DNA of 64,000 nucleotides from Endomychus coccineus. Its lineage: Eukaryota > Arthropoda > Insecta > Coleoptera > Endomychidae. Location: assembly GCA_958510875.1 (NCBI GenBank), contig OY294068.1, positions 78,983,978 through 79,047,977 of the forward strand, read 5' to 3'. This document shows positions 21,720-32,008 of the stretch, in pieces. The stretch's first letter is position 1. Each line of letters opens with the position of its first letter. The notes under the pieces are model-generated. The model was not told where the DNA came from. It was given only the letters and a program-made list of their open reading frames with translations, and did no database searches. Position numbers and translations under genes: made by a program.

Positions 21720-24700
21720 ACAAACTAAACTAAATTATATGAAAATGAAATAGCTGAAATATTATCAGTTAAATGTCTCTACCTCTTAGTTTATAATTTT
21801 GACATTGCACTGTATTAGAAACTTAATTAACAAATCGTTACTCAATGACTTTGTTAACATATCTGCCAGTTGTTCACAAGTACTGAATATAAATTAATTC
21901 ATTCTTAATTAAGTCCTTAATGAAGTGATATCTAATGTCAACATGTTTAAGACGTTTAACTGAGTCTGTATTTGAATTTATAATAGCTGACTAATTATCA
22001 CAATGCAACTTAACTGGGCTATCATTTTTAAGACCAAAATCATGCAACAAATTGACAAGCCAGCATGCTTCACTTGCTGCCATACTCATTGAGACATATT
22101 CAGCCTCAGTAGAAGACAAACTTACAGAAGATTGCTTCTTTGAACACCACATAACCAAACAATTTGAAAAGGTAAACAAATAACCAGATGTGGACTTTCT
22201 GTCCCTCTGATCACCTCCCCAATCTTCATCACAGTAGCCTTGCAACACACTATCATTACACTTGTATACTATTTTATAATCTAAAGTATGCTTCACATAG
22301 CGCAGTACTCTCTTAAGCGCACTTAGCAATGTATTATTGGCACATTTTTGATACCTACTTAATAAAGAGACTGCAAAACATCAATCAGGCCCAGTGCCTG
22401 AGACAGCATACATAAGGCAGCCAATCATTTGCCTACGTATTCCCTAAATGTCTTTATCACAATCAGTATTTACATCAAATATCTTAGTATTAAAATTTAT
22501 ATCCAGGGGAGTCAACATGGGTTTGTAATTTTCCATATTGAACCTTTTCAATACATTTTCTAAGTAATTTCTCTGTGATAATATAGTTATGCCATTTTCT
22601 AAGTTTTGATTCACATTTATTCCCAAAAAGTCTGAAACTAACCCTAAATCTTTCATCTTAAATTCTCTGTTTAAGATTGTTTTTAAGTGAGTGATCTCAT
22701 TTTCATTAGTTCCAGAAATTAGTAAATCATCTACATAAATTACAACAAATAATTTATCTTTATCAGTATGCCTTTTATACAAGCATGGATCACATTTAGA
22801 CCTTATAAAGCCTTCTCGAGTTATTACAGAATTAATTTTATTATTCCAGGACTTAGGCGAACTTTTTAACCCGTACAATAATTTATTAAATTTTACAATA
22901 TTATTATCTTCTGCATATTTCCCTTCTGGTTAACTTACATACACATTCTCTTTTATATCACTATATAAGAAAGCCCCTGTGACATCCAGTTGGTATATGG
23001 GTAAGTTATATTAGGTTGCAATTATTACAAATAACCTAAAAGTTGTTAACTTAGCAACTGGGGCATAAATATCATTCAAGTTAATAATATCCTGTTGCTC
23101 GAACCCCCTAGCAACAAGCCTAGCCTTATACTTTTTGACATCATTTACATTTTTAATCTTGAAAACCCATTTGCTACTTATTGGCTTTGCATTTACAGGC
23201 AATTTACAAAATTCCCATGTGTTGTTGGCATTCAGAGTCTCAAGTTCCTTAGCAATAGCTGCACTTCACTTACCAGCATCATTTAGACTCATGGCATCAC
23301 CATATGTAACAGGGTCACACTCACTTTGGTCCAGCTGCACATTATTGCATTTGTAGAAAGCTGTTTGTTTACGCTCAAGCGTACTCCTTTCTCTTGCGGG
23401 TGAACCAATTTCTTCCAATAGGTGTTCATCTTCACTGCATGGCAAGTAGTCACTGTCATTTTCCGAGTTATCTTCTAGGATACTACTTGTGTGTGTTGTC
23501 TCTGCCTCTTGGGGTTCAAGGGTAGCTATCTCATTGCCTGTCACGGGACTATCCTCTTGCATTATCTCCTCTTCAAGGTTTAATGACACTACAGTTTGAC
23601 CTTCACCTCTCTTCACTTGAGGTTTTTCCTTCTCTTCTTCCTGTATAAATACAATGTCCGTTTTTATTTCCACCATGTTCTTCTCAGGGTAGTAGATACG
23701 GTATCCTTTCACATCCTCGTCATACCCGACCATCAACCCTTTCTCTCCTTTGGGATCCCATTTCCTCCTCTTTTCGTTTGGAATGTGTACATATACTTCT
23801 GTACCAAAAGCTCTCAGTCTGTGGATATCATAAGTTTTCCCAGTCCATACCTCAAATGGAGATTGTCCGTCCTCATGGCTCTTGCCAGTCCTGTTCAACA
23901 CGAACACTGCTGTATTTATAGCTTCGGCCCATAGTTTCTTTGGTAAATTTCTCTCATGTATCATTGTTCTGGCCGCTTCCATCAATGTTCTATTTTCTCT
24001 TTCAGCCTTTCCATTCTGTTCGGGGTGTATGGTACTGTAGTTTGATGTGTTATTTCACGTCTTGCAAACATTTCTTTAACATCCCTGTTCACAAACTCCA
24101 GGCCATTATCGCTCCTGGATGTCTTCACTTTGTTTCCAGTATTATTTTCGGCCTTATTTATGAAATCTTCGATGACATACTTGATCTTATCTTTTGTTTT
24201 CACAAAATGCACACTTCTGAAGTTCGAATAGTCATCTTTCAGCACAACAAAGTACCTTGACCCACCAACTGACGGTTCTTCCATGGGACCGCAGGTATCA
24301 ACATGAATTAATTCACATGTCCTAGTACTCTTGTATTCACTTCTTTTAAACGGCAATCTTTGTATTTTTCCAACCAAACAACTCTCACACACCAAGTTGG
24401 ATGTTTGTTTAACCTCAATGTTGTTTTTCCGTAGAATATCTTTTGTTTTTCCGTAGAATATCTTCCACGTAAGAAAAGTTCTGATGCGCCAATCTCTTGT
24501 GCCACTCATTCAGGTCGTTCGGCACTAATTTTGCAGTACTCGCAATATCACAATTATTATTATAGCGTAGTTCCAGATAAAACGAATTTCCAATTCTTTC
24601 CGCAATCGCACAAATTTTATTTGACTTAAAAAATGTGCATGAGCTGTCATTTGTAATCATTACATAACCTTTATCTGTGGTGCGATTCACCGAAAATAAG

Positions 24701-25782
24701 TTTGTTTGCAATTCAGGAACGTACAACACGTTGTCTATGACTATGTCAATCCATTCGTTTCCGTTCGATACTTGAACTGTCATCTGTCCATAACCAAGCG
24801 CATTTATCACTGCACCATTACCTATGATTACAGATTTTGGCGCCATATTTGAAAATGATGTAAACAATGCACGATCCCGGCACATATGTTCACTCGCGCC
24901 AGAATCCACTAGCCACCTGGATTTTTGCAGTTGATGCGACGAGTTAGACACCACAAACGCGTTACTATCAGTTTTATTTTCACTTTTTGACATTTTTTGT
25001 TTACAAAAGCGGCACTGAGACTTGAAATGTCCAAACTTCCCACAATAGAAACAGTTATAATTATTACTGACGTTCCCTCCACTATGACTCTTGCTATTAC
25101 TTTTACATTCAGTTTGATAATGTCCACTCTTATCACATTTGAAACATTTTACAGGTCTTTTATTTTTCACAACGAATGCAGAGGGTGACTGTGCTTCTTC
25201 GTTCTTCCCTTTTACTCTCTCTTCCTCAATTAGTAGTCTGGCCACCAAATTTTCAAATGTTTGTTCGTCGTCAGGCGCAGACTCCCAGGCCGAAACGAAA
25301 TGTTTATATTCGTCCGGTAATGACATTAATACTTTAGTAATTACAAATTTGTCCGAAATTTCTTCACCCATCTGTTTTAATAGGTTTTGCATTTCTTGAA
25401 TCTTAGATAAGAAAACAGACATGTCTATGCCTCTTTCAAACTTATATTGAAAAAATCTCTGCTGTATAATATGCACACTAGTCTCAGTTTTCTGTTCATA
25501 AACACTATGAAGTTTCCGCCATATCCCGGCAGAACTCGTGCATGTAATGATATGCAACATTACCTCTTCGGACATCCGTGTAACCAGCAACGTTTGCGCT
25601 TTGGCATCTTCAGTTTCCCATGCAGGTATCTCACTGGCAACTTCGGGCTTTACCTGTCTTCCCTCCACAATGTCTAACCACCCATTGCCCCTCAACTGAA
25701 CTGTTGTTTGGAATTTCCAGATATTCCAATTTCGGGCCCCTTCTAACTTGATCACATTCACGTTGTTGCTATTACCCTCCAT
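21720..25782 (-). pseudogene. Copia gag-pol polyprotein (broken in RT region)
   Basis: The likely start is the ATG of MEGNSNNVNVIKLEGARNWN at 25782. Gag carries two CCHC knuckles (CFKCDKSGHYQTEC, CFYCGKFGHFKSQC). The protease motif is WLVDSGASEHMC. The pre-integrase block NEWHKRLAHQNFSYVEDI follows, with an imperfect short duplication (KDILRKN region) and frameshift near 24415-24510. Integrase shows HVDTCGPM and SRSDNGLEF, broken near 23985 just before the catalytic glutamate. RT shows SSKWVFKIK, YKARLVARGF, then a gap and frame change around 22880-23010, then VVIYVDDLLISG. RNase H shows YCDEDWGGD and SLSSTEAEYVS. The tail runs to about 21730 with further stops. All copia domains are recognisable but it cannot make an intact polyprotein. 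Confidence 0.92.
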
Positions 25783-25949
25783 TCCAACCTTGTCCTCTCT
25801 CATCAAAGAACAAGTACTCCTCGACGATGTTCCGCAGTACCCGAGCCCGAGCACACCGCAAACTGTAATGAAATAACCTCACTTTTTCCTTCTCGCCGAT
25901 TTTGCTGCCGTAACGTAATGTCAATCTTTTGCTAACAGATATTTTGTGT

Positions 25950-25963
25950 CTGGGCCCATAACC
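25950..25963 (-). other. Copia primer-binding site for internal part of initiator tRNA-Met
   Basis: The plus-strand text CTGGGCCCATAACC lies directly against the 5' LTR. It equals the anticodon-arm sequence of insect initiator tRNA-Met, so the element's minus strand is complementary to the inside of that tRNA and not to its 3' CCA end. Priming from a half-tRNA is established for Drosophila copia. Confidence 0.85.
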
Positions 25964-26174
25964 TGATGTTATGAAATACACGAACAGCACTTTTATAGCA
26001 ATTAGTTTAATAATTATACAATACAACAACGTCCACGCTTTTACAGATAGAACAACAACAAAAAATAATAATAGAGGTAGTACCAACATTACCACCTTTT
26101 TGAATACAAGTATACATTCTTTTCATTGCTGCCAACTTAAGTACTGTGAATAAACATTGCCATATTTAATAACA
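25964..26174 (-). repeat. Copia 5' LTR
   Basis: 211 bases, TG...CA on the minus strand, directly beside the primer-binding site and followed by the GTATC duplication at 26175-26179. Confidence 0.95.
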
Positions 26175-28192
26175 GTATCTATTATAACGCCTAAATATTT
26201 TACTTTCTCCTCTGGCAGAATTTTGTGCTGTTGTCCTGTGGTGTTTATCGTTAGACTTTTAAGAGGTGGAGTGTTTGTTCTGTTGCAATTTAATGGCATA
26301 TAATATGTTTTTCCTAAGTTTACAGTTAGTAACTTGTGTTCTAGTTCTTTAATAAAGGAAAGTCTGATTCCACAATGACTTTCAACTCATGCCAAGTATT
26401 TGCTTTGTAAAAGATGGCTGTATCGTCAGCAAATCCCAATATTTCTCCTCGAATCTTTAACGAAAACATGCCATTCACATAAATACTAAATAGGATAGGG
26501 CCTAATACGGTCCCGTGTAGTACACCATACTCCATTTTTCTCTTGTCACTCTGTACATTGTCTACTCTCACTGATTGGACTCTATTGTGTAGATAATTTC
26601 TAAATAACTCAAGACAATTATTTCTGATTCCAATATCTTCCAGTGTCTGTAAGAGTAGGTCATGACTTACGGAATCGAACGCTTTTGATGAATCGATGAA
26701 AATACACAGGTTTGGCAAATTTTCTTCCAGAGCAGCGTATATCCTTGAGGTAAGTGACAACACAGCGTCTAGCGTGGAAACATTTTCTCTGAAGCCATAC
26801 TGTTGGTCAGATATCAGATTATATTTTGTTAAATGAGCAATAAGTCTTTTCTTGAGAATTCTTTCAAAAATTTTTGTAAGGTGCGTGATTAACGAAATTG
26901 GTCTGAAATTTGTGGTTAGAGTCTCATCGCCTTTTTTTGAATATAACAATAGTTTCCTAAACGCTTCGGGCCAAATTCCTTTTCCATACAATTATCTATA
27001 ATGTAGGTGAGCGGTTCCTTAATATAATGACAAATAGACTTGATAGTTCCAGCTTGGATTTCATCTACGCCGGCTGACTTTCTATTTTTTAAGTCTCTAA
27101 CTACGTTTTCTATTTCATTGCCGTCCGTTGGAAGAAGAACAAAACAATTAATGGAAATAGTTCTGTGCGGTATATAGTTTGGGTCTTTTTGTATTTTTTC
27201 AGCCATTTTTCTTCCTCTTTCAGTGTAGACTTTGTTAAAATTATTTGCGATTTGTATCTTTTCCTTAATTAATTCCCCGTATTCGTTTTTAATTGAAACT
27301 ATATCCATTTCCTTCTTTTTTGTTTTACTAATTTCTCCCACAATTTTCCAAAGTGTTTTTGTATTACTGATATTAGTATTTATTTGGCGTTGATAATAGT
27401 CTTATTTGGCTTTTTTTTATTAATTTTGTTAATTTATTTCTATAATTGTTATAATATGTTCTTAGTTGAAAATTATCAGGATCTCTTCGCGTATTTCTGA
27501 ATAATTTATTTTTTGTGTCAGTTGATTTAACCAGAGCATTCGTGATCCAAGGTGCTATTTTGATATTTTTCCGTTTGACTCTTTTAGTAGTTGTACAGTC
27601 GTTTATAGTACGTGTGACAATTTCTAGGAATTTGTTTGTTGCAGTGTTGGGGTCAGTCTCGTGATACACCGTATGCCAGGAGATATTTTGCAGAGTGTTT
27701 TGTAGTTTTTCATGATTGATATATTTCTTAGAAGTGATTTTGTTAATAGTTGGTTTGTCTTCATCAAGAATCATTTTCAATGCAAAGGTATAATGGTCCG
27801 TAGTATTTGTTTGAACTATCAGAGGCATTATGCGATCTGTTATATTTTGTTCAGATTTGACAAATATGTGATCAATGCAAGAGCCAGTGTTATGTTGTAC
27901 TCTTGTTTCATTATTTATTAGAGAAATATATCCAGATTCGTTCATAGTATTTAAGTATTCACTACAACATTCGTCGTTTTTTAGAATATCGATGTTTAAA
28001 TTACCAATGAGAATGGAATATTTGGTATTTTTAGATCATTAGTTCGTAAATATTGTTGTAAATCCGCAATGAATTCTATTGTATTTAAAGGAAATTTGTA
28101 GATTGCGGTTACCTCCATATTACTATTTTCATTGGACTCAACTTTGAGTTGGATAGCTCTCGTGGCGTTTATTTGTACTACTTTATAAGTAT
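26175..28192 (-). pseudogene. LINE ORF2: end of endonuclease and reverse transcriptase
   Basis: From 28192 the frame continues the endonuclease (EVTAIYKFPLNTIEF; the HTGSCIDHIFVK block holds the conserved SCIDHI-type motif, then TTDHYTFAL with its terminal aspartate-histidine). The RT follows: RPISLITHLTKIFERI, QYGFRENVSTLDAVLSL, SKAFDSVSHDLL, HGTVLGPILFSIYVN and FADDTAIFY with both catalytic aspartates. Frames change near 26950, 27360 and 27960-28030. Domain order and spacing are normal for a Jockey/CR1-type ORF2 of roughly 900 residues in total. Confidence 0.88.
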
Positions 28193-29811
28193 TGTAACGA
28201 AGTTCCTAAATTCTACATCAATGTTATAGATTGTCGATTGAGGCATACGCATATTACTTATAATTCGAAATAATTGAATATTCTAAATCGTCATAAGGTA
28301 ATCAATAAAGGTATTATCCGGTGTAACCATTTGCATTTTAAAAGTCATATTTGTTTTCGTTTAATTCATAAATCGTGTACAGTGAATTCCATTCAAATCG
28401 TAGTAAAACCGTGTCATTGTCAGATAACGAAACAAGCGTCATAGGTAAAAAAGCAGGTTTTCACCAATTCCTCGCCGGCGAGGATATACCGGAGCAGAAT
28501 GTCCACTAGCTGGGAGCATATAAAAGCCAGTCGGTGGCTGTGGAAGTGAGTCGAGTTTAGACAGTCTTACCGAACAAGACAAAATTTGAGAAACCGAAGC
28601 TTAACCGTAAAACTAACAAAACCGAAATAATAGTCAGGTAATTACAAGTCCACTTAAAACAGAGAATCTCACCGTTTCCTCAATTGAGTTTAAAGTATTG
28701 GTTTTTCATTATTAAAGAGAGATAAAACAAAGGTATTGTATCGTGGTGACCGATCGTGTTTCGGTTGAATGAATAAATTTAAAGGTGAAGTTAACACCAG
28801 TTCAGGTTTTCGGGAACCAACGTCTAATCGCTGGGGGTGGCTGTATTTCTAGCGCGACTACCCTGGGGTACAGCCATTAAAGGTGAAAGGGCGGGAAGTC
28901 CTGACAACTGATTAGGTGATAATTTCTATTATATCATTTATAGTGGTGCGAAGATCACTGTCTGACGAAACGGGCGGGCGAACTTTCGGATCTGAAAAGG
29001 GCAGAATTTCTAGGGCGACTACCCTGGGGTTCTGTCTGAAGTAAGTGAGGGGTACGTCCCAGCAACGTCAACAGACGGTAGGTTGGTTACACCATTTCCG
29101 TGAATTGAGAACTTGCAGTCTGACGAAACGGGCGGGCGAACTTTCGGATCTGAAAAGGGCAGAATTTCTAGCGCGACTACCCTGGGGTTCTGTCTGAAGT
29201 AAGTGAAGGATACGTCCCGGCAACGTCAACAAGCTGCCGGTATTTTTTCCGTCGGTATAGTATTTAATATTGTCTGAAGTTGAGGATTGCGAAGCAACAC
29301 TTTGTTCTCTCTCTCGGCAGTAGATATTTTAGGACTGGCCTGTAACAAGGCGTATATTAGTTGAAAAAACTGAATGAGATTTATGCATTAGATTTGCTTG
29401 TTGCTTTACCAATCTTGCTAGTGTTTTCCCGACCGGAGCTTATTACCCGCTTTGCACGCTTTGGTGTTCGTAGTTTCTTTTTAAGACTTAGCCTAATTCC
29501 CCGGCTTAATAGTTAAGAACGCTTCCGCTAGCATTCCCCGCTTACGACCCGTTGGTGTTGGTTATTAATAACTGTAGCTCTACCTGAATAAATGTTTGAA
29601 TAACCTTAGTTATATTAGTGATATATTACATCTTCTCTGTACTATCCCAATTGAGTAATAACCCAGAACCCTACGAGTGGTAAGTAAAATCTACAACTCA
29701 GTAGCTACTTCGAGCCATCTCGAGAACTTTGACCACAGAGAACTCTTCCGGGGAGTAAACCTCGCAAACAAAATCTGGCGCTCGAGACGAAATACCGAAA
29801 AGTAGGTTACA
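28193..29811 (+). repeat. Gypsy-2 5' LTR (1619 bp)
   Basis: Starts TGTAACGAAGTTCC and ends GTAGGTTACA. It contains two copies of a 158-bp tandem unit beginning TCTGACGAAACGGGCGGGCG at 28961 and 29119. Confidence 0.95.
28519..28525 (+). promoter_or_regulatory. TATA box of Gypsy-2 5' LTR
   Basis: TATAAAA in the context GAGCATATAAAAGCC, near one fifth of the LTR length. The same box is at 36580-36586 in the 3' LTR. It is the only strong TATA element in the LTR. Confidence 0.6.
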
Positions 29812-29814
29812 AAA

Positions 29815-29823
29815 TGGCGCCCG
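29815..29823 (+). other. Gypsy-2 primer-binding site
   Basis: TGGCGCCCG begins three bases after the LTR end, with GAGCAGGGAC following shortly after. It resembles the 3' end complement of a lysine tRNA with two extra bases. Confidence 0.6.
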
Positions 29824-29973
29824 CGAGCAGGGACTTTTGAAAATTTACCGAGAGGGAATTTTATTTTTTTTTATTCCGAAAAGTGAATTGTTGAATAATT
29901 TATTGCAATTGAACCGGTAGTCCGTTTTGAATGAAATTTCAGAAATAGTGTGACAGAAAAACAAGCTTCAAGT

Positions 29974-30013
29974 CCCCGACGTTTCGAATACGTTTTCGAT
30001 CCATCCCCAGGAG
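29974..30013 (-). ncRNA. Hammerhead-like relic in Gypsy-2 leader, antisense
   Basis: On the minus strand CTGGGGA (30004-30010) stands where CUGANGA is expected. A stem II of GGATCG and CGTATTC, then GAAA and GTC (29978-29980), follow at normal spacing. One core base is changed (A to G), so self-cleavage is probably lost. The same sequence is in the Gypsy-3 leader. Confidence 0.45.
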
Positions 30014-30365
30014 TTTGTTTTTGAATTTTGGAAATTTGGAAAAGTTTTGACAGAAACTTGTTCCCCGTGCTCACCAAGGTTGTTTGGTGAAATTAGTTTT
30101 TCGATCCACCTCCCCGTTTAAGGGGAAACATCAAGTTTTTAACAGAGAATCTGACTGAAAAATCGATTGTTCCGTGAGGTGTAGAATTGTTAACTACACC
30201 TCAGTGTTTTGCCCAAATTTTGATTTTTACACATATTTTGCCCTTTGATTTTCCCAGTCAACCTTAACCCGGATTGGGCAAGTCATAGCTCCTTTCCCAG
30301 TAAATCGATACCAAGGAAGCCGTTGGTAACATTGAGATTTCTGATTCCGAATTTGATTGGATGAT

Positions 30366-31997
30366 ATGGAGTTCCCTGGGTATACTGGTGACATACTTAA
30401 GGTGCCGCAGCCCACGCCGAGCAATATTGAAGAAATGGTAGCTCATTTTGACGAAATGGCCCAATCGTGGTCAACTGGAGAGGACAGTCAAACAGAAGCA
30501 ACTGGAGTAGACTCAAAAGTCAGCTGGGTCTATTTATTAAAGAAGGAACAGCTTCAGGAAATCCTGGACAATTACAGTATTGATAATACTGGAGACACCG
30601 ATGATTTACGTAGGAGATGCGTAAGAGGGATCCGCAAAGGTACGATACGTCCTCCCCGTGGGATACTAGACGCTCTAGCTAGTACCATGGCATCTCTCAC
30701 AAAGGCGATATCTACAGAAGCAGCATTGAACACAACACCTACATTCAGCCCTGCAGGTGTTGCGTCAAGACCGCCAACGAGGAGTACACCGATCGTTCAG
30801 CCCTCCCATTGGACAACTACATTTACAACAAATACGGTGACATTCACCAGCACCATATCAACCACGTCACCACCAATGCAGCCTACAAATCATTTTTCTC
30901 CGCCGAATGCTATGACTTATTCAAGTTATAGTAGGACCCCGCCGTCGTATGTGATACCGCCGTGGATGCAAGCACCGATCGTTCCGCGAATACCGACAGT
31001 TCCGCAAGCCCCTAAGGTTCCGCATGAACCTAATATTCCGCAAGTACCTGCACACGATGTTCCGGTTACTACACAACAAGGGTACAGCATTCCGGTGCCC
31101 CCTGTTCAGCAACTACCGGGATATAATTTTCAAGCTCCGAACAGTGCTCCAAGACTACATCAGTATCGACTGCAGTTCAATGGAACGTCAGACCCGGCTA
31201 CATTCTTGGAAAGATTAGACGAGATTGCGATGCAGTTAAATACACCGAAAGATGCATTGCTGCTATCATTACCGGAAGTTTTAGAAGGAACCGCACTATT
31301 ATGGTACCGTAATAACCGTGGACGTTGGGCCACGTTTGCTGAATTCCAGAGGGACTTTACTCTATTTTTCATGGATGCCAACTATCACATTGATTTGGAG
31401 GTTCCAATCAGTCGCCGCCATCAAAGAGTAAATGAACCCGCCGCTGCATACGTTGTGGATATGCAGACGTTAATAAGAAGGCATGGTGCCATGACTGCCG
31501 AACGTGAATTATTTTGGTTGCACCGAAATTTATTACCTGATTACAGACAGTTCATCCGACAAGGAACTTTCAACAACGTGTCGTCGTTGATGCTCCAGGC
31601 AAAGGAGTTCGAGAATCTGCAAGCTGAACAGAAACTGATGCAGAAAAGGGCATTTCCGATGCCAGTGAGGGCACAAATGCCGAGTCCGACAGTGAAAATT
31701 CTGGAACCACAGGATCGGCAACCCGTATCTGAACCAGTCAAGTCTGGGGAACCGAATATCCCTGAGTCGACTTGTTGGGATTGTGGCCTACGTGGCCACT
31801 ATAAGACGCAGTGTCCTACCAGACCAAAGGAAATTGTCCCGCAGACCATGTCCTGTTGGAGGTGTGGACAAACCGGACATAGTCGGAATAATTGTAGGAA
31901 TCCACCTAAATTATTCTGCTCTAGATGTCGCCGCCCCGGGATAATGTCACGCAACTGCCCTTGCAATAATCTGGGAAACGCCCAGGGGACTGTGTAG
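30366..31997 (+). CDS. gag: Gypsy-2 gag: SAP-like N-terminus, capsid, three zinc knuckles
   Basis: The ATG at 30366 begins MEFPGYTGDILKVPQP; the frame is open for 543 codons. Residues near 55-95 (WVYLLKKEQLQEILDNY and onward) form a SAP-like helix pair shared with Gypsy-1 and Gypsy-3. A proline-rich part with repeated VPQAP/VPRIP motifs follows. The capsid domain (FNGTSDPATFLERLDE, LEGTALLWYRNN) is of the Retrotrans_gag type. The C-terminal part has CWDCGLRGHYKTQC, CWRCGQTGHSRNNC and a third cluster CSRCRRPGIMSRNC that lacks the histidine. The stop at 31995-31997 lies in a different frame from pol, which is already open upstream of its first ATG at 32009, so Gag-Pol would need a frameshift. 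This is the most intact gag in the window. Confidence 0.93.
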   Translation: MEFPGYTGDILKVPQPTPSNIEEMVAHFDEMAQSWSTGEDSQTEATGVDSKVSWVYLLKKEQLQEILDNYSIDNTGDTDDLRRRCVRGIRKGTIRPPRGILDALASTMASLTKAISTEAALNTTPTFSPAGVASRPPTRSTPIVQPSHWTTTFTTNTVTFTSTISTTSPPMQPTNHFSPPNAMTYSSYSRTPPSYVIPPWMQAPIVPRIPTVPQAPKVPHEPNIPQVPAHDVPVTTQQGYSIPVPPVQQLPGYNFQAPNSAPRLHQYRLQFNGTSDPATFLERLDEIAMQLNTPKDALLLSLPEVLEGTALLWYRNNRGRWATFAEFQRDFTLFFMDANYHIDLEVPISRRHQRVNEPAAAYVVDMQTLIRRHGAMTAERELFWLHRNLLPDYRQFIRQGTFNNVSSLMLQAKEFENLQAEQKLMQKRAFPMPVRAQMPSPTVKILEPQDRQPVSEPVKSGEPNIPESTCWDCGLRGHYKTQCPTRPKEIVPQTMSCWRCGQTGHSRNNCRNPPKLFCSRCRRPGIMSRNCPCNNLGNAQGTV

Positions 31998-32008
31998 CAA
32001 CGAGGGCT

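Larger units (their letters stand above)
21482..26174 (-). mobile_element. Ty1/copia LTR retrotransposon inserted in the LINE
   Basis: Paired 211-bp LTRs (21482-21692 and 25964-26174) are flanked by the 5-base duplication GTATC (21477-21481 and 26175-26179). The internal order on the minus strand is gag, protease, integrase, RT, RNase H, which is the copia order. The primer-binding site and polypurine tract are legible. The LTRs differ at only several positions, so the insertion is fairly young, yet pol has several stops and frameshifts. Confidence 0.95.

Noticed and set aside
28961..29276. Regular 158-bp repeats considered as a CRISPR-like or satellite array
   Set aside because: The units are LTR-internal tandem duplications with no repeat-spacer alternation, and the genome is eukaryotic.
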